DNA from: Paramacrobiotus metropolitanus
Lineage: Eukaryota; Tardigrada; Eutardigrada; Parachela; Macrobiotidae
Direction: 5' to 3'
Assembly: GCF_019649055.1 (NCBI RefSeq)
Contig: NW_026570277.1
Span: forward strand, 434,001-498,000
Length of the DNA stretch: 64,000 nucleotides
Part shown: positions 57,093-64,000 of the stretch, one piece after another
Position numbering within the stretch: position 1 is the stretch's first letter
Layout of the letters: each line of letters begins with the position of its first letter
Translations under genes and position numbers: made by a program
Notes under the pieces: generated by a model
Databases searched by the model: none
What the model was told of the DNA's origin: nothing
Seen by the model: only the letters and a program-made list of their open reading frames with translations

Positions 57093-58249
57093 TTCCCAAC
57101 AGCACACCTTTGGGTCTTGCTCTACGCCTGATACCTCATTCGTGTTAAAGGCCATCGTCCTTATCACGATTAGCAAAGAATTCTCTGTAACCCGGCACTA
57201 CCGACAAATGCCCATGGCGTGCGAAATTTGCGCTCTCGCAGTTAGCTTCTATGCCTTATTTGATGAAATGATTGTGCTGAACTAAGAACTTCTCAGCACT
57301 CTTCTTTATATTTACGAGTATAACTGAAGTATGCGTTATTTTCTTGGCATTATTTCTGTATATATTTATTTGAATTCGAAGATGTACAGTGATTCTAAAA
57401 CTATCGGGTGACAAGAAAATGTTATTGGCCCTGCCTTGCGCCATTTATGTAATTTTATATGGGAACGGAACATACTCAAACTATCAAAATTCAAACAATC
57501 GGAGTATCTAGGGTGTAATTTTAAGGTAAATGGCTCGGTACATGGTGTCAAAAATGAGATACATACAGAGTATGTACATTTCTGCAACTTGCACTACCTA
57601 ACTGCTGGAAAAATTAAAGATATTTGTCGCGACGTGTCCTATCGTATTCTGTTTGCACATTTTCGGCATCATGAGACAGTCAATGCCTCGATGCCATTGC
57701 CTCCGATTTCTGCATGGTTATTTTATGGAATGATGATGCGCGGCTTAAATAAAAATAATCGTGAACTTGTGGATTTAATCATGCAGTCAGGGAGAATCAA
57801 TGGAAGGACCTTCTTTTGTTATTCCCGTGCTGTTGATTTTTGAGAAATGTTTAAGGTTCTAACGACTGAATAATCAATGGAGGAATGTCTGATTGCCGAT
57901 TTTAAAGTACACTGTGTACAAGCCGGTCGAATGATGAGCACGTAAAGGTACCGCTAAGTGGCGCTAATGCATATTAAGCGCGCTGTTAGCTCTTAGCACG
58001 ATGGTCACTTCACTGCGTTTTGGTAAACCATTAATAATTTACATTTTTCGCTGTATTTTATCTTTATCATGCTAATCTTCCGGACCGGCTTTTACAGACT
58101 AGTACAACGGCGGTAATACGGCATGTACAGAATACGTATGTCTAATAAAAATAATAATATGTAGAACAAATAATAACTACTGACGGCTGATAATAATAGG
58201 ATGAATACGTAATAACGGCTTTGCAGTTTGCCTTTGCGACCTTAAATGC
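57093..58249. other. Between array copies 3 and 4
   Basis: A 135-codon + frame at 57436-57843 has no early ATG and no recognisable sequence; it may be chance. No other signal. Confidence 0.35.
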
Positions 58250-58500
58250 ACTATGTCCGCTCACCAGCCTGACCTGCATTCTTGCAGTGCCCGGAACTGT
58301 GATTGCTGAACCACTCCATCGCGATCGCTCATTCTGACTGATGTCTGATGTACATCTTGAACATCGCCTTTGAACAGATAGCAATTTATTTTTATCGGCA
58401 CTGTTCCGCCCTCATCACCTCTCCTTTATTCCCTTCAGGGGAAGTTAACTTGCTGCATGTACCCCTCAGTGATCATCGCGGGGCATCGAAGTTATAAATA
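58250..58500 (+). promoter_or_regulatory. Conserved 5' block and TATA box of array copy 4
   Basis: Same order of blocks as copy 3, ending GATCATCGCGGGG and TATAAATA (58493-58500) plus ATTTCC. The ATG follows 261 bases later. Confidence 0.6.
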
Positions 58501-58753
58501 ATTTCCAAGCCCGATCGAAGCTTCTCTGGCACTGACTCACCAAGCAGAATCTGATCAATCTGGTTAACAAGTTTCCTGTGCAATGTGCATAAGTAGCATA
58601 ACGTAAGGAATGGTAGTACAGTATAAAGCGGCAGTCTATTAAATTCTCTAAGCACAGTGCAGTGCAGCTCCAATATCAACGCTATCCAACTAATTTTAAA
58701 TAATCCAGAACCGTTACTAACTTCAGTTACTGCCTATCCTTTGATTTTAAAAT

Positions 58754-58939
58754 ATGAAAAACAATCGTCTAGATTTACTGTCCTCTTTCAGGAGAGATTT
58801 ATCCTGGGTTTATCAGGAAATTGTCGCCGAAGCATTTGTGGTTCTGTGGTTGGTGTGCCAACTGTCCGTCACTTTTGCCACTCGGATTCTTCCTAACAAT
58901 TGGCTAATAACACATTGTAGGCACACTTCGGGACATTAA
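58754..58939 (+). pseudogene. Array copy 4: isolated first exon
   Basis: Encodes MKNNRLDLLSSFRRDLSWVY and the first membrane span, almost identical to copy 3 for about 50 residues, then diverges after ATRILPNNW. No GT donor matching copies 2 and 3 remains, and no later exons follow. A CAGCAA/AACAGCAG-rich stretch and then the minisatellite begin within about 150 bases. It is the broken right end of the tandem array. A 61-residue peptide is still encoded and has an upstream TATA box. Confidence 0.7.
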
Positions 58940-59071
58940 GGAATAACAGCAAGAAACAGCAGGTAACAGCAGCAAACAGCAACAACAGCAATCAGATACA
59001 ACATCCAAATTAAAACTGATTTCTTGAACTGCGATTTTTAAATTTACTACCTAGTACTATAGTAATATAGT

Positions 59072-59990
59072 ACTTGCCGCAACTGTTCTCCTTTGTATGT
59101 ACCTGTTCTTCGCTGTTTGTAACTGTTCTCCGCTGTTTGTAACTGTTCCCCACTGTTTGCCGCTGTGTATAACTGTTCTCCACTGTATGTAACTGTTCTT
59201 CGCTGTTTGTAACTGTTCTCCGCTGTTTGCAACTGTTCCCCACTGTATGTAACTGTTCTTCGCTGTTTGTAATTGTTCCCCACTGTTTGCCGCTGTGTAT
59301 AACTGTTCTCCGCTGTATGTAACTGTTCTTCGCTGTTTGTAACTGTTCTCCGCTGTTTGTAACTGTTCCCCACCGTTTGCCGCTGTTCTTCGCTGTTTGT
59401 AACTGTTCTCCGCTGTTTGTAACTGTGTATAACTGTTCTCCACTGTATGTAACTGTTCTTCGCTGTTTGTAACTGCTCTCCGCTGTTTGTAACTGTTCCC
59501 CACTGTTTGCCGCTGTGTATAACTGTTCTCCAATGTATGTAACTGTTCTCCGCTGTTTGCAACTGTTCCCCACTGTATGTAACTGTTCTTCGCTGTTTGT
59601 AATTGTTCCCCACTGTTTGCCGCTGTGTATAACTGTTCTCCGCTGTATGTAACTGTTCTTCGCTGTTTGTAACTGTTCTCCGCTGTTTGTAACTGTTCCC
59701 CACTGTATGTAACTGTTCTTCGCTGTTTGTAACTGTTCTCCGCTGTTTGTAACTGTTCCCCACTGTATGTAACTGTTCTCCGCTGTTTGTAACTGTTCCC
59801 CACTGTATGTAACTGTTCTCCGCTGTTTGTAACTATTCCCCACTGTTTCCCGCTGTGTATAACTGTTCTTTACTGTATATAACTGTTCTCCACTGTTTGT
59901 AACTGTTCCCCACTGTTTGCTGCTGTATGTAACTGTTTCCCGCTGTGGGTAACTGTTGTCCACTGTTTGCCGCTGCAGTAAGTATTCCCC
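59072..59990. repeat. 20-bp minisatellite, about 45 units
   Basis: Units of the type ACTGTTCTCCGCTGTTTGTA repeat with few variants (TTCTTC, TTCCCC, TATGTA, GTGTAT). Sub-blocks of 60-300 bp are themselves repeated. Because the 20-bp unit is not a multiple of three, the - strand cycles through the same 20-residue peptide in every frame. All three frames stay open for 238-317 codons. I consider these frames non-coding. Confidence 0.9.
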
Positions 59991-60306
59991 GCTGTCGAAA
60001 TTCTGTCAAATGCATCTGTGGTGATATGATAGTGAGAGTAGAACCGGACCTGCAAGAAAAATTAACCGGATCTTCGCAGAAATGAAAACGGCAACTTTCC
60101 ACTGTCTGACCTGCATTAAGTTTTCGAAAAGTTTGCATGATTCACTTGCCGAATTAACGCTAGCGTAAGTAAACGTTTGAAATATACGGGAGCATTAATA
60201 TTACTGTGTCGTCAGGGCAACATTGCACTGTTTTTATCTGCCAATGCAAGCAAAGATTATGGGTCCATAATAAAAGAGTTGTTTACTTGTATGTGCTACT
60301 TAAAAA

Positions 60307-63300
60307 ATGCCGAAGGTTTCGAAGAAGCAAACACCCCGTAATGTTTCTTCAAATTCCGACAAGAGTAATTCCGTTCAACCGTCAACATCTACCGGAGTAA
60401 CAGAGAAGACTTTCGTTGATCGCAAAGCCGAGGTGAGATGCCAGAATACTGAATATTTTGTACCGTAAGTCAATATAAATGCCCTTTTCGTGATATTTTG
60501 ATTTATTTGTATAGATTAAGACCTGTTTTTCGGAAATTCGAGATCCACAGTCGGCGCACTACCAAACATGGCTGGTGGCGAAAGCGGGGCGGCGCCAGGT
60601 TGCCAACTTTATCATGGACTATGTTTATTTTATTAAAGGATCAGCTGCAGCTTACAAGTCGTCGGCATCGACTGGGGGATGGGTAGTGGAGATCCTGACT
60701 TCATGCGTTCCCGGCCCGATGTACGTTTTTATTTAATTTAGATTATATTCGATCTAATTAAATTAATCGATTTAATTAATTATTTAATTAATTTAATTAA
60801 ATTATTATTTGTTTAATTAAATTATTCGATTTAAATTATGCAGATTATATTCGATTTAATTAAATTTCTAAAGGTCATATAATATTATAATTTCTTATAC
60901 TAACGTTATATTCGATATTTATATGCTACAATATCTGAACCTGTTATTTTAACAATTTCAGATCCATGTTCATTCCCTCCACTGATTTTGGATTCGTTCG
61001 CGATCTGGAGCGTTCTATCCACAAGAATACAGAGTATGCAGGACGCCTCACTTTGTCGTGCGACCAACCCACTTTGAAGCGGTTCCATAACTGGAAGCAA
61101 GAACAATTTGCCGAGTAAACAGAAAAAAATTTGTGTAATTAAAACTGCCTCATTAAACCAGAATTTTGCAGAAAATATAAGGCAGAAGATCGTACGCGAA
61201 GCCATGTCCTGCAGCTAGGAATTCAGCCAGACCAACGGACTTTGGTTATGGGCGAAAATTCCATGGGAATTTACGAAGAAGACCCGGCTCAACCAGAAGT
61301 GCTGATTTTCAGGAAAGTTACGAAAGCTGAATCGAAGTTTTTCTGGAATGCGTCATTAAATTTGGCGGATTTTTCTCCTGACCTGGCGGCAGATGGATCG
61401 GCCATGACAAGGCTGATTGAAGAAATCTTCAACGAAAGATTCCATCTTAATTTTTATGCTCTGTTGGGTAGGTTTGCTAACAAAAGCCATCCAGAAATGT
61501 GTCAATTAAATAAAATCAGTCAAATATTATTAATATTTTTTTTGGTTTGCAAGAGATTGATGTTTAAATTTCTAATATTGTTTAGGCTATGCCGTGTCCG
61601 GGTTTTTTGCGGGCTTTATTCGAGAGAATCTTGGCTGTGCACTGCCGGTTCCCATCCTTGTTGGCCCGACCATCAGTTTTAAGACACGATTAATGGAATG
61701 GATTTGCTCCGTGTTCGGCCACCACAATAATTCAGAAGTGCTGGGTGCATGGCTGCATATGAAGTTCATTGACGCCACCCAAGCAGGCATTGAGGTAAAA
61801 AACCGGATTGTAGTAAACTTTACTTTAGTAGTTTAGCAGTCAAGTAGTTAGTAGTTAGTTTATTTCAGTATAGTTAAAATATTCCTTTCGTAGGGCGTAG
61901 GAAGAAAGCATCCTTTTGCGATCATGATTCAAGACTGTGCTAATATGGAGGACCTGGAGAACCTTACGAAGCAGTACTTTGACGGCGCCCGAAGGGTAAC
62001 GAAGAACGGTACATGGGAGATCGCCAACCCCCTTGCTTATGGCTGCAATTTCGGAGCGTTAAAACGACTTTTTGACGCGATCGAGTAAATATGGAACTTT
62101 TGTGCTTTATAAAGCTTTCTGTGTTCCATAGATTAATCAGGTAAATGCTTGGTATTTACGCAGTTCTATTTCTGTTGTAGGCCATCGTCTCGTGAACGGA
62201 TGGTTGTATTAGAACAACTGCCGCAACCCAGAAAGCCGACAATGCAGGAGAAGAAACAGTTGGCGGCAGCTCGACTAGCATTTTCGGGCAATCTTACACT
62301 GTTCGCAAATCCCAGCCCGCAATCATTTGATGAAACAAATTGTGGAGGACGCGTTTTGGAAACTTAAAGAAGCGTTTGCTAAAGATTTGGAAAAAAAAAG
62401 GAGTTATAGAGCAGAGCACTCGGCTATCCGAAAATAACGCGCTGATTTCCGCACTTGGAGTTGCGGTAAACTGAATATACTCGTATATACTCGTATGTTC
62501 CCTGTTTGCATACTTTTGTTTGCAGGCAAAAGTTGTTCTGTCGGTTGCCTTGGACAAGAGCGCATCACAGGAGAAAATCGCGCAAATTACGGAGACTTGG
62601 ATAGCGAAGTACTGTGAATACTTTCGAACGTGCCAGCTGAAACGAATTATGAACACTCAAGTGCGGTCGGCAACGGTGGGCGATGAACCGCTGGGATCCA
62701 TTCAAGCAGCTCTTGTCACCTTTTTGTTAGAGTTCATGCAAACAAATCCGAAGGTACTGAATTTAAACTATTTACTAATACAAAACGGTGGATCAAGATT
62801 ATTTTATCGGTACTGAAATTATTGTTTGACGTAATTTGTAATTATGGATGACATGCTTTCAGTGGCACGAATTTTTTACGTGGCCGGTTCGTACGGAGAG
62901 TCTTGGCAGCAAAGAGTGTTTTGCGATTCGGACAACGCATATTTTCCAGCATTTGGCCGATCGAAAGGAGACCAACGCTGAAATCGTCTCCCTGCTGAGG
63001 GAAACTTCAGAAGCGGCAGTAAAGGCGTGGTTGAACGAAAAGCCGGAAAAGAATTCCAAAAGAGGCGCAGTCAACATCACCGTAAACACGTTCTGTACGG
63101 GAAAGCCGGCTGCTGGAGACGCGATGCCAATAACACTGCTGGGAGAGAGCTGGCAGTTGATTATTGACGGTGAGATTTCAAAAGTAGTTTCAAAACAGTA
63201 GCGCAATAATGCTACGGCAGAACTACATTCTTTTTGCAGAAGCAACCCGGCAGAGCCATGATCCAGCACAACTGAAATGTCACATTGCCAACCGAGCAAT

Positions 63301-63773
63301 TTACAAGCGCCTTCTTCAAGAACGGAAGTGTTCAGAAGTAGCTACCGATAATCAGGTAGTTATGGTTTGGTCGGAAACAATTATTTAAAAACTTACGGTA
63401 TTATTTTGTGTCGTTCGAGTAGAAGTGTAGAATTTAATGTGAATTTCAGAGTTCTGGTGGCAATAAAGGAAATGAGCGGTCATCGTCGGTCGAGGATGCA
63501 GAGCAGAGTCGGAAGCGACCCCGGTCGCCGGATCCGACCCTCCAGGGTCCCGAGACAGATGCTGAGATGTGTCCGCTGTCAGCGGAAGCAATCATGCCGA
63601 AGAGGGGTTACCGCTTACGGTCATCCGGCGCCTGGGTTCGATATTGCAAACGAGTTCGTGCAAGAAGACGATGTTGCTGCTACAGCGGCCGCCGCGAAGA
63701 AAAGCGCCGCTGCACGAAGCCGCCAACTGCTGAAAGCGGAAGGGTTTTGCGATCGAAATCATCGAAAGTTTAA
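60307..63773 (+). CDS. Multi-exon protein with a degenerate P-loop ATPase-like core
   Basis: Eleven exons: 60307..60432, then about 60515, 60961, 61171, 61588, 61894 and 62181 (starts), then 62526..62753, 62863..63169, 63240..63355 and 63450..63773. The junctions tested join in phase. Order: a Lys/Ser-rich N-terminus; DPQSAHYQTWLVAKAGRRQ; SMFIPSTDFGFVRDLERSI; LVMGENSMGIYEEDPAQPE; then YAVSGFFAGFIRENLG and PVPILVGPTISFKTRLMEW. The last resembles a Walker A loop whose Gly before Lys is Phe. HPFAIMIQDCANMED follows as a Walker-B-like strand, then LENLTKQYFDGARR. The C-terminus is basic (RKRPRSPDP), suggesting a nuclear protein. Exon 7 needs a frame change near 62300-62330 and another at nine A (62388-62396). 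In the last exon two frames look protein-like. The layout is like DUF927/helicase-type proteins of mobile elements, but I do not recognise the family. It could be a recent pseudogene. Confidence 0.6.
60738..60868. repeat. TTAATTAA-rich low-complexity tract in intron 2
   Basis: Dense overlapping TTAATTAA/ATTTAATTAAAT motifs, almost pure A+T and partly self-complementary. Probably a slippage product within the intron. Confidence 0.7.
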
Positions 63774-64000
63774 TTATTAACAAGCTGTTTTTCGTCCATT
63801 GTTTACACATCCCCAAGCAAACAAATTGTTAGAAAGTTTTAACCAGCTATGATTGCTAATGAACCCTTCTTAATGTATATTTATTTTAACATACAAGCAC
63901 GTCATAAGACCTTCAATGACAATAATGATTATGGGTGTTTTTCAATGTTTAAAATTTATCATCTTAACGAGTGTAAACCTGCGGAAGTATACTGATCTTG
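63774..64000. other. 3' flank at the window edge
   Basis: A+T-rich and probably the 3' untranslated region of the preceding gene. No AATAAA close to the stop. Confidence 0.35.

Noticed and set aside
57436-57843. 135-codon + frame
   Set aside because: Starts from TTG, has no early ATG, no family resemblance and no supporting splice partners.
59010-59963. 317-codon - strand frame rich in Gln/Thr/Ser
   Set aside because: It is the 20-bp minisatellite read in one of three equally open frames; no start context, signal or non-repeat domain.

Overview
This is eukaryotic, intron-rich animal DNA of about 40% G+C. A gustatory-receptor-like gene, a rhodopsin-class GPCR, secreted leucine-rich-repeat proteins, a multi-exon F-box family and metazoan transposons (pogo/Tigger, MULE, Gypsy-type gag, LINE, hAT-like) suggest an invertebrate, probably a panarthropod. 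A tardigrade is my best guess, from a recollection of similar orphan families, and no search was possible. Gene models were built by hand from frame, GT..AG sites and matching splice phases.

Layout. 1-17 kb: the 3' end of an orphan gene with a Cys/His motif, a decayed cytochrome P450, a large fold-back repeat, a 405-residue gustatory-receptor-like protein (- strand), a six-exon GPCR of 358 residues and a single-exon secreted orphan protein. 17-24 kb: two secreted LRR genes facing each other. The + copy has a frameshift. The - copy is intact in three exons and carries a Gypsy-type gag/LTR remnant in intron 1. A LINE 3' remnant follows.

27-35 kb: two divergent paralogues of a three-part protein (orphan N-terminal domain, F-box, orphan C-terminal region). 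The + copy is open over 592 residues. The - copy is a pseudogene with frameshifts and a nested insertion: a 683-bp miniature LTR retrotransposon (TRIM; 266-bp LTRs, initiator-Met-type primer binding site, 4-bp target duplication AGGT), itself split by a 679-bp palindromic DNA element with an 8-bp target duplication. Each TRIM LTR contains a tRNA-like unit with matching Pol III A and B boxes and a T-run. 35-40 kb: a hAT-like non-autonomous element, a 16-bp tandem repeat and a broken MULE transposase with a TA-flanked MITE inside it.

40-59 kb: a decaying tandem array of an orphan multi-pass membrane protein gene (four copies, unit about 5.3 kb). Every copy is broken differently, and the third by only one in-frame TAG. 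Copy 2 holds a 3331-bp pogo/Tigger element in intron 1 and a local inverted duplication in its last exon. A conserved 5' block with a TATA box precedes copies 2, 3 and 4. Copy 4 is a lone first exon beside a 20-bp minisatellite. 60-64 kb: an 11-exon gene with a degenerate P-loop ATPase-like core.

Retroelement and transposon debris accounts for much of the rest. The most unusual signals are the tRNA-like LTRs of the TRIM, the F-box pair, and the array with its different lesions.
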